In this document: positions 13,074-22,688 of the stretch, piece after piece
How positions within the stretch are numbered: position 1 is the first letter of the stretch
How the letters are laid out: the number at the start of each line of letters is the position of its first letter
NCBI RefSeq assembly: GCF_947172395.1
Contig: NC_069085.1
Location: 7,286,112 to 7,350,111 of the forward strand
Length of the DNA stretch: 64,000 nt
Direction of reading: 5' to 3'
DNA from: Bicyclus anynana
Taxonomy: Eukaryota; Arthropoda; Insecta; Lepidoptera; Nymphalidae
Program-made: the position numbers and the translations under genes
Notes under the pieces: generated by a model
Told to the model about the DNA's origin: nothing
What the model saw: only the letters and a program-made list of their open reading frames with translations
Databases searched by the model: none

Positions 13074-14861
13074 TATTGTATGTATTCAGCAATCAGAGAA
13101 TAAAGGCTATTTTTATTTTATTTTATTTTTATTTTTTATTTAATTTAACTAACATCAAAGACATATTTCAGTTGTTTTGATTTTAACACAAAATTTCTTG
13201 ACCAATTTTCATGAAAATTAAATTATGGAAGTAAACTCTTATCAAAGAAAAAAATATTTATAAAATTGGTTAATGAATGACAAAGCTATGAGGTAACAAA
13301 CATTAAATAAAAAAAAGAACATATGCTTAAAATTGAAAATTTCCTCCTTTTATGAAGTTGGTTAATTAGCTTATTTTTAATTACAAAAATTAAAGTATGC
13401 ACCAAACTTTATCTCCTTTCTAAAATATTTTATTACTAAAAAATGGTAAATAGTATAACAATTGAATGTAAAATATGAGATTTAGGAATTTTCAAGATAT
13501 CACATCACACCTATGGGTAGGTAAGGTGTTGAAGTGTTTTTGAGTCTTGGTACATTGACTATCTTCAAAATGTAAAATATACAGGAACTGCTAACTTTAA
13601 CTGACTATCACAATGACAAAAACGTAAATATCTGCTAGTCCATTCTATAGATGTAACATTAGATTTTTCGATTATTTAAAATAAAAAAAACACCATTAGA
13701 AAGCCACATTTTATCTAATATGATTTATGTTTTATCCCTTTATTTAGAAGAGAATGGGAATTTCTTATAAATCATCTTTCAAAAAACTAATATTTTATTA
13801 TTATTTATTTATTCTTTACAAGTTAGCCCTTGACTACAATCTCACCTGATGGTAAGTGATGATGCAGTCTAAGATGGAAGCGGGCTAACTTGTTAGGAGG
13901 AGGATGAAAATCCACACCCCTTTCGGTTTCTACACGGCATCGTACCGGAACGCTAAATCGCTTGGCGGTACGTCTTTGCCGATAGGGTGGTAACTAGCCA
14001 CGGCCGACAGACCTGGACAAATTAAGAAAATCTCAATCTGCCCAGCCGGGGATCGAACCCAGGACCTCCGTTTTGTAAATCCACCGCGCATACCACTGCG
14101 CCACGGAGGCCGTCAAATTTGTCAAATTTATTAATTTATTGCTTATGTAGATTAAATATTATTTAGTGTACTGGCTACAGATTTGTCACTGATACTTTAA
14201 ATTAACATCAATTACATTCAGGGATTGGGGCTTAACGAAAAAATCAATAATTTCACTTCAATTTGAATTTTAGTGATGAGTCATAGGATAACAGACGAAA
14301 TTCATTCCTATTAATATCAAGAGATACTTTAGAGCTAGATATCGTAAGAATGGCTGGGTGGTGTATTTAATAGTGAAATATTTTAGGAATATATCTGTCA
14401 AAGGCGTCGGCGACGTGTGACCGTGACCAAGTACCGGCCGGCAATTCTTATCAACAGTCAAATACAAAGCTTATGTTCCATTATAGTTGTCCAATTTCTC
14501 AGAAGTCCTGATAACGTTTTTTGCAATTGACCCTAAACAGATTAATTAACACGTAAAAGGGCTTAATTCGAATCCAATCTCAGCAAGATTGCTAGCACAT
14601 GTCGCCATCTTGTCAACTTGCCGGATTCGTCATCCATCCATAATTCAACCTCTAGGGCACTTAGCACAAAGAACCACACATAAACTCAGTTCCACAAAGA
14701 AAAATTTGAGTAATTTCACTAGCCACTTATTTATATAACAAGAAACTTACATCGAAGCCTTCCGACTTGGCCCAGACATTTCCGTCGTGACCGGCAATCG
14801 CAGCTTTAGAAACACATCTGGATGCAATTAACTGTTTATCGACATAATCTTGCCAGCTCAT
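4634..14861 (-). CDS. chic: Profilin
   Basis: Profilin binds actin monomers, poly-proline ligands and phosphoinositides, and feeds ATP-actin to growing filaments. Three coding exons on the minus strand join in phase: 14751-14861 (37 codons, starting MSWQDYVDKQLIAS), 6653-6824 (GVTIAGTRYIYLSGTDR and GVHCMKTQ), and 4634-4731 (ending QQAASVVEKLGDYLITCGY, stop). The total is 126 aa, the usual insect length. The N-terminal WQDYVD and C-terminal LGDYLI..GY segments are the poly-proline-binding helices of the family. Splice sites are GT-AG throughout (donors GTAAG and GTAATT; acceptors CAACAG and TTTCAG). Intron 1 is about 7.9 kb and holds SINEs, a LINE RNase H relic, a DNA element and a perfect hairpin; intron 2 is about 1.9 kb. 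The start is fixed by the conserved MSWQDYV. It is the Drosophila chickadee orthologue by recognition. Confidence 0.96.
6501..6567 (+). repeat. Dispersed repeat tail (GGACGGATAGACGGAC motif)
   Basis: The segment around 'ggacggatagacggacatgg' followed by 'aactataagggttcc' and 'ctacggaaccctataaaa' is a GC-rich island in an AT-rich profilin intron. From general knowledge this motif recurs widely in moth and butterfly genomes as a transposon tail. Its family is not determined. Confidence 0.4.
6888..7160 (+). repeat. Degenerate tRNA-headed SINE (family B)
   Basis: It shares 'cacctccaacttttcagttg', 'cattttaagaaattaa', 'aaaacatcgtgagga' and 'gagccgaatatgggttg' with the copies at 9918, 34211, 53103 and 58371. 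The head (gtccagtggattcgattcg) is mutated compared with the intact 'gtgatagcccagtggatatg' head. It lies just upstream of profilin exon 2 on the opposite strand. Confidence 0.7.
7440..7745. repeat. GC-rich insertion of unknown family
   Basis: About 300 bp of markedly GC-rich sequence (ccctcccctagggaccgttg through gttgacccctagggagcata) sits abruptly inside the AT-rich profilin intron. Both ends carry a 'cccctaggga' motif. No long frame or splice signal was seen. It is most likely a transposon fragment. Confidence 0.35.
8395..8442. repeat. Perfect 21-bp inverted repeat with 6-nt loop
   Basis: The arms at 8395-8415 and 8422-8442 are exact reverse complements (core TTTAGCGATATTGT / ACAATATCGCTAAA) separated by six bases. 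The hairpin lies in profilin intron 1 and would fold in the transcript. Confidence 0.75.
9918..10085 (+). repeat. SINE family B, partial and diverged
   Basis: It begins 'gagctgtgatagtacagtga', carries the B-box region 'ggttcgaatctggtccgggg', and continues 'cattttaagaaattaaatat' as in the other family-B copies. The 3' portion is lost or diverged after about 10085. Confidence 0.65.
10430..10750 (+). pseudogene. Decayed non-LTR retrotransposon RNase H domain
   Basis: Frame-shifted and stop-broken coding sequence reads FQAEVYAIIDSLL, then INIHSDSQVVLSALSS, then VILHWVPDRNG. These correspond to the RNase H segments of Jockey/I-type LINEs (the E in 'QAEV', the D in 'SDSQ', and 'WVPGH'). Upstream sequence from about 10200 may belong to the same element but has no recognisable domain. 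It is a dead copy in profilin intron 1. Confidence 0.55.
11702..12127 (-). mobile_element. Short inverted relative of the 53300-54399 DNA element
   Basis: The high-coordinate end (ACATGTCCTTT at 12117-12127) and about 125 bp inward match the start of the 53300-54399 element in reverse complement. The low-coordinate end (gacatgtcccaattttgtat) and about 160 bp inward match that element's other end. Some 680 bp of the interior is absent. It is a non-autonomous deletion derivative or diverged copy, located in profilin intron 1. Confidence 0.65.
12584..12725 (+). pseudogene. Non-LTR retrotransposon reverse-transcriptase C-terminal tail
   Basis: Translation gives RRQGRPHKRWEDDLPKGW, then DRVEWKSLEEAYVEGQ, the characteristic C-terminal tail of insect endonuclease/reverse-transcriptase LINEs (GRP..RW.DD and W..LEEA). 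Only about 140 bp survive. A SINE follows almost directly at 12762. Confidence 0.65.
12762..13070 (+). repeat. Full-length tRNA-headed SINE (family C) with A-tail
   Basis: The RNA polymerase III A box (cgcgtggcgcagtgggtagt) and B box (gggttcgattccc) sit at the head. They are followed by a LINE-like body ('gatgagcatgggtgttttcc', 'cacccataacacaagctac', 'ctttggggctagatagtga') and an uninterrupted run of about 30 A at 13040-13070. The intact boxes and long A-tail suggest a young insertion. It is not a tRNA gene, because the body and tail are SINE-specific. Confidence 0.85.
13812..14113 (-). repeat. Full-length tRNA-headed SINE (family A), minus strand
   Basis: Read on minus it starts GACGGCCTCCGTGGCGCAGTGG, with a B box near CTGGGTTCGATCCC, then 'ccgaaaggggtgtggatttt', 'caagttagcccgcttccatc', and ends 'gggctaacttgtaaagaat'. 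It shares its body with the copies at 21078, 25609 and 62848. It lies in profilin intron 1, same strand as the gene, about 640 bp downstream of exon 1. Confidence 0.85.
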
Positions 14862-15290
14862 TTTGATTGAGTTCTTTATAAATTAAAACTAAACTTTTCT
14901 AAACCACAATCTAGACCTCGCAACGAGCTAACGCTCCACACGAACAAAAAGCACTGCCGTTTCAAAATGGCAGCGCACTCAACACGACAGGAAGTTCAAT
15001 GCTACCAACCTTCAGATCTTTACAATGCGTTCATTATAATTTCTAACTTAACTTATGTCAGCTGCTGACGATCAAGTAATCTCACATGCCTGCAGCACTA
15101 ACGGCTTAACGTCCGATAAAACTGATTGCGTGTTGGTCGCGATGTGCATGACATCATGCCGATTGCAACATAAAAAGTAGAGAAGTTTTTTCCAGGAGTA
15201 CATTTATAACACCTCTTACTAACGTAACGTTATTATTTACAGAGTTACTTACACATTTACAATTTTAGCATGGATTTATATACTATAAAA

Positions 15291-15535
15291 AGCGGACCCG
15301 GTCCAGCTTCACTTTAATCTATGTGCACTTCTTCTCTACCCCTACCCTACCCTACTCCCATCCTACACCTTCCGTACCCTACCCTACTCCCATCCAACAT
15401 GTACCCTACACTACACTACTCCTATCCTACTCCTACACTACTCCCATCCAACACCTACCCTACCCTACCCTACTCCTACTCTACCCACCACTACCGGACC
15501 TCTTCCCTACCCTTAAAAATCCTACCCACCCCGCT
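15291..15535 (+). repeat. CCCTA-rich element end
   Basis: It starts 'agcggacccggtccagcttc', runs into 'gtgcacttcttct', then some 200 bp of irregular (C)CCTAC(T)CC repeats. The left end matches, in reverse complement, the sequence around 56170-56237 in ASCC1 intron 2, where the tract reads TAGGG. All three frames are open simply because of the short repeat. It is not the insect telomere repeat TTAGG. Confidence 0.6.
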
Positions 15536-15932
15536 ACTATTACGAATCGTTTGTATAGGATAGGAGTACAGTGTTATTTTTAGACTTCTTTTATTTATTG
15601 TCATTTTTATATAACACAAATCTTGTTCTAACAATAACGAATACATAAAACCCAGAAATATCCAATTACATACATTTCGAAGATCCATTTTTATTTACAT
15701 AGATATTCTTAAACATAATGTACCAATTTAAATATTTTTAAATTTCACTTTTAATATTTTTAATTAATTAATACACAACTCTACAAAAAAAAACAATATT
15801 TTTCTTATTTTTTACTGCCCATATCTCTACGCGCGTTTCTGGCAGTGCAGTCGACTTGATCGTCGGTTGCAAGCGTTACAATTCATAAATTGATAATGTT
15901 TGCGAATGTAAAAAATAAACGATGTATACTGT

Positions 15933-16021
15933 AACAACAAATACATATTTAAATATTTATTAGTTGTAGTTTTATTAGTCGCTACAACAAATAAATATTT
16001 AAATATTTATTTGCTGTAGCG
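15933..16021. repeat. Two related AT-rich palindromes
   Basis: A 42-bp near-perfect palindrome at 15980-16021 (CGCTACA...TGTAGCG flanking AAATATTTAAATATTT, one mismatch between arms) is preceded at about 15933-15970 by a shorter, diverged version with the same AAATATTT core. This looks like a duplicated foldback or a hairpin-prone element. Confidence 0.6.
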
Positions 16022-16334
16022 ATCTTTATAAGCTACGTTCCAGTAGCTTTTCCCGTTCCATATGCTTGCTAGCGTTGCAATCATAAACTCTATTTCGCAA
16101 GTAAATTAGAATACTATATTTAGCAAACTCAGATCTGGATTAAAAAAATAAGATAACCAATGTTTAACAAAGGGTAGATTCACAATATTTGTCAGGATAA
16201 TAGGGATGGCAACTGTCAAAGTGGCGTTTATAAATGGTTAATTTATAGCAGGTTTTTGTATGGGAAAAATTAGAAAATAATTATAATGACGTTCTGTGCT
16301 GTTCCAAAATACAAATCAATTGGATTACTTACAT

Positions 16335-16600
16335 AGAATTATACGTCCTGATTCACTCAGGTCACGGTTACCCCCTCCCGAATGGCCCTCTAAGCCGAGG
16401 TCCGAGTCTCATGGGAAACGCCCTTGGAGAGTCGTTCCGTCCCCTATCTTTCTTTCAGCCTTCGGGTCTCATCAGGCGATGCTCTTGCGCTCGGTGACGC
16501 AGTAGTGGTTCCGTAGGGAGCTATCGGCACCTACTCAGATTTAGCTAGTTAATTCATGTCGACCGTCTTTCTGGGTTCTTCGGAATCATAAAGGGGGTTT
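16335..16600. repeat. GC-rich repeat fragment
   Basis: A GC-rich stretch (ccccctcccgaatggccctc through gtcgaccgtctttctgggtt) is embedded in AT-rich intergenic DNA. The open frame at 16296-16505 has no recognisable domain. Its composition and abrupt edges suggest a transposon piece; the family is unknown. Confidence 0.3.
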
Positions 16601-16644
16601 GGTTTTCTATTCTATTCTATTATTGCTATCGCTATCGCTCGGTC

Positions 16645-16712
16645 CAGCCGTTTAGCCATGAAAAGGTAACAGATAGACAGACATACTTACGTTCGCATTT
16701 ATAATATTAGTA
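16645..16712 (-). repeat. Short dispersed repeat end (GTCTGTCT / AATATTATAAATGCGAA type)
   Basis: Read on minus it gives ATACTAATATTATAAATGCG, then GTAAGTATGTCTGTCTATCTG. This is the same end as at 18765, where it continues into a (GTCT)n microsatellite. In Lepidoptera such ends have been linked to microsatellite-associated Helitron-like elements (general knowledge). Confidence 0.5.
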
Positions 16713-17082
16713 TGGATTATGGAACGGTTCTATGAGTATTTTGGTGTATGGACGTTCTGATTGCCAAGTGAAACGTAGCCATATAGCCGCGTTCAACTTT
16801 AATTTCTTGAAGTTTATAGACAATATTATATAATCTGTACAATAATCTATAATATACTCTGTTCCAGAGCTGCGGCTTCTACTTCCGTAAGCCGTCGTTT
16901 TATTTCCAATAATTTTAGTATTACTCATCTTCGTGTTCAAAAGGATCCTAGTTAAATTTGAAGTGCTTAATAATTTTGTTATATTATTTTAAAATTCATA
17001 TAATACAGTCACGTACATTAATTAAATATTTCTTGTTCTAATAAAAAAAGCTTTTGCTAAACTTAACTTGACCTTGCTAGTT

Positions 17083-17096
17083 CTTTTCCGTTCAGC
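17083..17096 (+). promoter_or_regulatory. Candidate 5'-TOP-like transcription start for eIF4A
   Basis: A pyrimidine run 'cttttccgttcag' lies 16-29 bases before the eIF4A ATG. Translation-machinery mRNAs often begin with C followed by a pyrimidine run. A start here would give a very short 5' UTR. This is a suggestion only. Confidence 0.2.
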
Positions 17097-17111
17097 TACC
17101 GCGATTGGAAC

Positions 17112-20100
17112 ATGTCTTATTCACCTGAAAGAAGGTAAGTTACGTTTTTTGTGTTAATAAGCCTTGTGTTTAATTGAAGTTTATGAAAGAAATTACGTGT
17201 TATTGATCAAATTTGTATATAATTTTCCGTAATAGTGGTTTTCAAGCCATTTCATTAAATACTGTATATTCTGCACGATCTCGGATTGCCAACATGGCGC
17301 TGGAAGAATAGTATTCCTAGTCCGGCTTTGTGCACGTGTTTTGCTAATGTATTTTAAACTTTATGACCGTAACCTTTGCATTAGTTAATATAGAGTTTGT
17401 AATTTAATTTCTGACATACTTTTAATGATTTCAACAAAGGGCGTATAGCTTATTCAACGAAATGTCATTTGACAGTTGTACTCTAATGATTTTTGCCTAT
17501 TCATTAGGTGTAACTTGCGATGGCGCACTAACATGGTTCTACATATATTATTAGAAGTGATGTATTATTATTGATTTTCAGATCGGAGGATTGGCCGGAG
17601 GATCCTAAAAATGGGCCGTCGAAGGATCAAGTCAGCTTCGATGGACCCCCGGGCTTGGAACCCGGCGGCGCGCTCGACACAAACTGGCATGAGGTCGTGG
17701 AAAGCTTTGATGACATGAAGCTGAAAGAAGAGCTTTTGAGAGGAATTTACGCCTACGGTTTTGAAAAGCCTTCGGCCATCCAGCAACGCGCGATTATGCC
17801 TTGCATCCAGGGCCGCGACGTTATAGCTCAAGCCCAGTCGGGAACTGGCAAAACTGCCACTTTCTCTATTTCTATTCTACAGCAAATTGACACCACTGTT
17901 CGCGAGTGTCAAGCTCTTATTTTAGCCCCAACTAGAGAGTTGGCCCAACAGATCCAGAAGGTAACACTTCATTATTTTTTGTGATTACTTTTATTGATTG
18001 GTTTCAAAAGTAAATATGAATGATGAAAGTTATGATGAAGTTTTTATATTCAATGATTTGAAGATGTTTGCTGGTTACAGCTCACAAACATAACTTTAAA
18101 TTTTAGGTGGTGATAGCTCTCGGCGATCACTTGAATGCCAAATGCCATGCTTGTATTGGTGGTACTAACGTGCGTGAAGATATCCGCCAGTTGGAGAGCG
18201 GTGTTCACGTGGTAGTGGGCACCCCTGGCCGCGTGTACGATATGATAACTCGCCGCGCTCTCCGTGCCAATACAATCAAGTTGTTTGTGCTTGATGAAGC
18301 TGATGAGATGTTGTCCAGAGGGTATGTATCAACATTATCAGCATATTTTATAGTATAGACCCCTTAGAGATTAGACATGCAACACTTTCAATGCAAATTA
18401 TTGGGTTATAGGGATATATGTATATTTCTGTGTATAACTTTTGAAATTTACAATAATATAATGTCATGTACTTATTTTTTGACTCAATCTTTTAAAGCTG
18501 ATTCAATTAACACCAAATCGGTCAATTTGTGTATTTATATTGAAAATGTTAGTGAGTTATACATTTTACTTACACACAACTCAACATTTCAGGTTCAAGG
18601 ATCAAATTCACGATGTATTCAAGATGCTGTCTGCGGATGTGCAGGTCATTCTGCTGTCAGCTACTATGCCAGATGATGTGCTGGAGGTGTCCAGGTGTTT
18701 CATGAGGGAGCCTATTCGCATCCTTGTGCAAAAGGAAGAGGTGAATACTCATTCATCCTATCTATACTAATATTTTAAATGCGAAAGTAAGTCTGTCTGT
18801 CTGTCTGTCTGTTAGGAACCTTTTAAACAGCTAAATGGCTGAACTGATTAAGATGAATTTTGGTAAAGGGAATGGTAAATGGGATCTTGGAGCAAAACAT
18901 AGGGTAAAATAAAAAAATAGAAGGGGATGAAATAGGGGTTGAAAACTTGTATGAAAAGCTCTTCATTTTTAGAGTTGTAGTTTTAAAAAATTGTTCATAA
19001 ATTGAAAAAAAATACAAGATATACGTGATTCAAGACTTTAAAAAAGATCCTAAAGTGGTGAAATAGGTGTTGAAAGTTTACATTGTTTTCCAAACAACTT
19101 CCAAACTTTGTTGTTTGACAAAGACGCTGGGGTCCACTAATACAGTGCTTGCCACAAATATTTGTGTTTGTGAAGTTAGCACAAATGACTGCGCAATAAA
19201 TCTATAACGGTATAAATGGCGCGGGCGGGGAGTGTTTGCGTTTGCACGAATGTGCATTCTGCGCATTAATCATTCTGCAGCTAACTTCACAAACATAAAG
19301 ATCTGTGGCGAGCATTGTATGTACTATAAATGCCAAAGTTTGTATGTATGGGTGTTTGTTACTCTTACAAAAACTGTTGATTGAATTTGGCTGAGTAATA
19401 AAGATATAAATTATACCCTGGAATAACATAGGCAAATTTCTGACCTGGAGAAATCTGTGGTTACTGCTGGATTTGTAAAAAAAATTAATTTTGTGCTGAT
19501 GAACTTGGTGTCTTCTAGTATTCTAATAATGCTACTTACGTTTATAAACTAGTTGGTGCCTCGTGCATAGCTGCTGCTGCTTTTTAACTAATTGATTTTT
19601 TTTTTATATCACTATTGATAATGCACATTACATTCAAAATATTTGTTGTTTATTATGACCATATAAACTTCTGACTAGTGTAAGCATAAAAAAAAATAAG
19701 TTAAATCACTGGCAGTGCATAAAATAGAAACATACATTGGTGTTTAATTTTTATGTATAACATGTATGATTTAAATGTTTATAATGTTAGGATGTTTATT
19801 ACTTATTCAAAATAATATATATAACAGCTGAATGAATGCAATTTGACATAATATGCAGCTAGATTATGGTTTTGTTTTATAATACATATAATTGATTATG
19901 CACACATGTTTGCCAAGTTATTGATAATCTCAAACCATATATCAATAATAATCAGTGATTTCTTTGCAATTTCTGCAGGTAGATTTAGCTTAACAATAAA
20001 AACTTAGGTTCTGTTCCATTAAAAGGGATGTAGGACATATTATGAGCAAATTTATCTGATATATCTCCTTGGAGAAAGCCAACTGACTGCAAAATAAATT

Positions 20101-22299
20101 TTACATATCCTAAATAATGAAAAATTATATGAGGAAATGTATTTCTATAAGTAAAATTGTTCTCCTTGGATAAATTGAATATTACATTACTGATTATAAC
20201 CATTGGGTTTTCTACGTTATATTTTATCTCCTTAGTTAAAGATCACTTCATTGAATTGAAATTATAAATCTTATCAAGCCTAATCTTTTGGTAGATTATT
20301 CGAAATTCACCATGTTTTTCAAGTATGCAAGGACAAAGTGTTAGTAGTATACAGTTTGTAGTAAGCCTTGCTTATTCTGCGGCCAAGCAGGATTGCTGTG
20401 TTCCGGGAATTAATGCTGGAATGATTACAGGCACTTGAGGCTTAAGACCTACATTGTAGCTTGATACATAGTGGCCTTTTGTACGACATATTCCTTGCAC
20501 CAAGTATAATGTTTCTCAGTTTGTAGGCAACCGTTTTCCACTTACCATTGGGTCAACCAATCCATTTGGTCCTTTAATTTATAAAAAAAAAATAATAATA
20601 ATATCGTACTGCGGTGGCGTCAAAACTAGTCGGGCATACTCAGACATTGTATGACGTGAGTTTGAGATTTAGTAAACATTGCTTATATTGTTTCTTTTTC
20701 TGTTCTAGCTAACATTGGAGGGTATCAAACAGTTCTTCATCTCCATTGAGCTGGAAGATTGGAAGTTGGACACTCTCTGTGACTTGTACGACACATTGTC
20801 TATTGCTCAGGCTGTAATTTTCTGCAACACCCGCCGCAAGGTAACATATATTCATTAATACATGAGAACTAACTGTTTATTATTACTAAAAGCAAAATGA
20901 CCTTGTAGTGATTCACTGTAAGATTAAGGCTACTCTATGCTATTTATAAGCCTAACAATAACCTTGCTACGCTGTATATGGCAAACAGTATACATGCTTG
21001 ATATCATTTAATTTAATAATTGTGTGCACTAGTGTGCACTTCATAATGCGTGCCACTGGTTGTGTGGACGCATTTTTGACGGCCTCTGTGGCGCAGTGGT
21101 ATGCGCGGTGGATTAACGAGACGGAGGACCTGGGTTCGATCCCTGGCTGGGTTTTCTTAATTGGTCCAGGTCTGGCTGGTGGGAGGCTTTCAGCCGTGGT
21201 TAGTTACCACCCTACTGACAAAAACGTGCTGCCAAGCTATTTAGTGTTCTGGTATATTGTTTTGTAGAAACCGAAAGGAGTGTGGATTTCATCCTACTCC
21301 TAACAAGTTAGCCCACTTCCATCTTGGATTGCATCATCACTTACCATCTGGTGAGATTGTAGTCAAGGACTAACCTCATCCTACTTCTAGCAAGTTAGCC
21401 TGCTTCCATCTTAGATTGCATTATCACTTACCATCAGGTCAGATTGTAGTCAAGAGCTAACTTGTAGAGAATAAAAAAAAAAATTCTGGTTCCAGGTGGA
21501 CTGGCTCACGGAGTCGATGCACGAGCGCGACTTCACCGTGTCGGCCATGCACGGAGATATGGACCAGCGCGAGCGCGAGGTGATCATGCGCCAGTTCCGC
21601 ACCGGCTCGTCGCGCGTGCTTATCACCACTGACCTGCTGGCGCGCGGCATCGACGTGCAGCAGGTCTCGTGCGTCATCAACTACGACCTGCCCACTAACC
21701 GCGAGAATTACATCCATCGGTAAAGTATATGTTAAACTTAGCAATAATTGATCTAAGCTCCAATAGCTCAACAGTTAAGGCTGAATTTAGGCGAGTGGTA
21801 ATAGGTTCAACACCCTACTCTGTGCTATTGTTATCACCACTCCGGAACTGGAGGAATATTGGTTACATTCAAAGGTATAATAATAACAAATTTTTATTTA
21901 AAGGTATACCGAATATAAAATATACAATAGTAATGTAATAATAATACAAAATATGCAAGTTCTAATTATAAATTGAGAGGTACATAGCGGATTACTAACA
22001 ATAACATACTTATTGAGCGCCAATGTTTAAGAATTGAGTGGTCCAGACACTCTGCCAATGTTGTGAGGATCTTGTTTGTCGAAGATCGCTAACTACTCCA
22101 AAAATACTTAATGAAGATAATTTTTGTGATTTTTGACACTAAATCTGTTTCCAGGATTGGAAGAGGTGGCCGTTTCGGTCGTAAGGGAATCGCCATTAAC
22201 TTTGTCACTGAAGCGGACAAGCGAGCGCTGAAGGACATCGAGGACTTCTACCACACAACAATAACGGAAATGCCCAACGACGTGGCCAACCTCATCTAA
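17112..22299 (+). CDS. eIF4A: Eukaryotic initiation factor 4A (DEAD-box RNA helicase)
   Basis: This is the ATP-dependent RNA helicase subunit of eIF4F, which unwinds 5' UTR structure during cap-dependent initiation in the cytoplasm. Seven coding exons join in phase: 17112-17134, 17582-17960, 18107-18321, 18593-18740, 20709-20840, 21496-21719 and 22155-22299, giving 421 aa. Visible motifs are the Q motif (GFEKPSAIQQ, about residue 67), Walker A AQSGTGKT (92-99), PTRELA (124-129), TPGR, DEAD (197-200), SAT (228-230), FCNTR, ARGID and HRIGRGGR; the C-terminus is DVANLI. All introns are GT-AG. Exon 6 is visibly GC-richer at third positions than exons 3-5. A SINE ends 11 bases before exon 6. Length and motifs fit eIF4A rather than eIF4A3 (the N-terminus MSYSPERRSEDW resembles insect eIF4A). 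Confidence 0.97.
18765..18900 (+). repeat. Microsatellite-bearing dispersed repeat in eIF4A intron 4
   Basis: 'atactaatattttaaatgcg' is followed by a (GTCT)n run at about 18790-18811 and then 'agctaaatggctgaactgat'. It resembles the microsatellite-associated Helitron-like repeats of Lepidoptera and shares its first part with 16645-16712 on the other strand. Confidence 0.5.
21078..21484 (+). repeat. SINE family A with duplicated 3' tail, abutting eIF4A exon 6
   Basis: The head 'gacggcctctgtggcgcagt' with B box 'gggttcgatccct' is followed by the family body. The 3' part ('aagttagcc..cttccatctt' to 'agattgtagtcaag') occurs twice in tandem (about 21293-21372 and 21380-21470) before an A-run that ends near 21484. 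The eIF4A exon 6 acceptor AG is at 21494-21495. Only about 11 bases therefore separate the SINE from the exon. Confidence 0.85.
21757..21880 (+). repeat. Possible degenerate tRNA-derived SINE in eIF4A intron 6
   Basis: 'gctccaatagctcaacagtt' resembles an A box and 'ggttcaacaccctactctgt' a B box. The rest is diverged. It is not a functional tRNA because no acceptor stem is seen. Confidence 0.35.
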
Positions 22300-22682
22300 G
22301 GCTCCGGTGCATTCCAGTTTATAATTTGTGTCCTGCATTCTATTGCGATATATAAACGGTGTGAGTATTGGGAGCTGATCCCGAGTACCGCTGTGCTGAT
22401 TTTTTATTGGAACTCATTTTCTTTTGGACCGACATATTGGTTTTAATTTAATTAATGAATAATAACTACTATAATAGTCGTATCTTGATAAGTTTAATAT
22501 ATATAGGCGTAGGACCGGCCCGGCCGGATGGCCCCCGTTCCGCGTAGACCGCTCCGACTGCGGAGAGGTCTCATCGGGTACTGGAGAGGCTATTTCAATC
22601 ACAAAAGTACTAGAAGGAAACAATGTATTGTAGCTTTTTCCAGTTGTACATAATATGGTAAACTGTTTTTTGTATTACGGTA

Positions 22683-22688
22683 AATAAA
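22683..22688 (+). terminator. eIF4A poly(A) signal
   Basis: AATAAA about 385 bases after the eIF4A stop, followed by the GT-rich 'atcttgtctgtattgttatt'. This gives a 3' UTR of about 400 bases. Confidence 0.6.

Larger units (their letters stand above)
14862..17111. other. Intergenic region between divergent profilin and eIF4A
   Basis: About 2.25 kb separate the profilin ATG (minus) from the eIF4A ATG (plus), so the two promoters are divergent. I see no TATA box I would defend. Contents are a CCCTA-rich tract, a pair of AT-rich palindromes, a GC-rich repeat fragment and a short dispersed repeat, listed separately. The profilin start context is aatcaaaATG. Confidence 0.6.

Noticed and set aside
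15340..15480. Interstitial telomere repeat
   Set aside because: The insect telomere unit is TTAGG (CCTAA); the tract here is CCTAC/CCCTA with irregular spacing, and it belongs to a dispersed element.
15321..15583. Overlapping 80- and 86-codon frames rich in Tyr, Pro, Thr and Leu
   Set aside because: They are translations of a CCCTA-rich tract in several frames at once; no start context, splice sites or domain.
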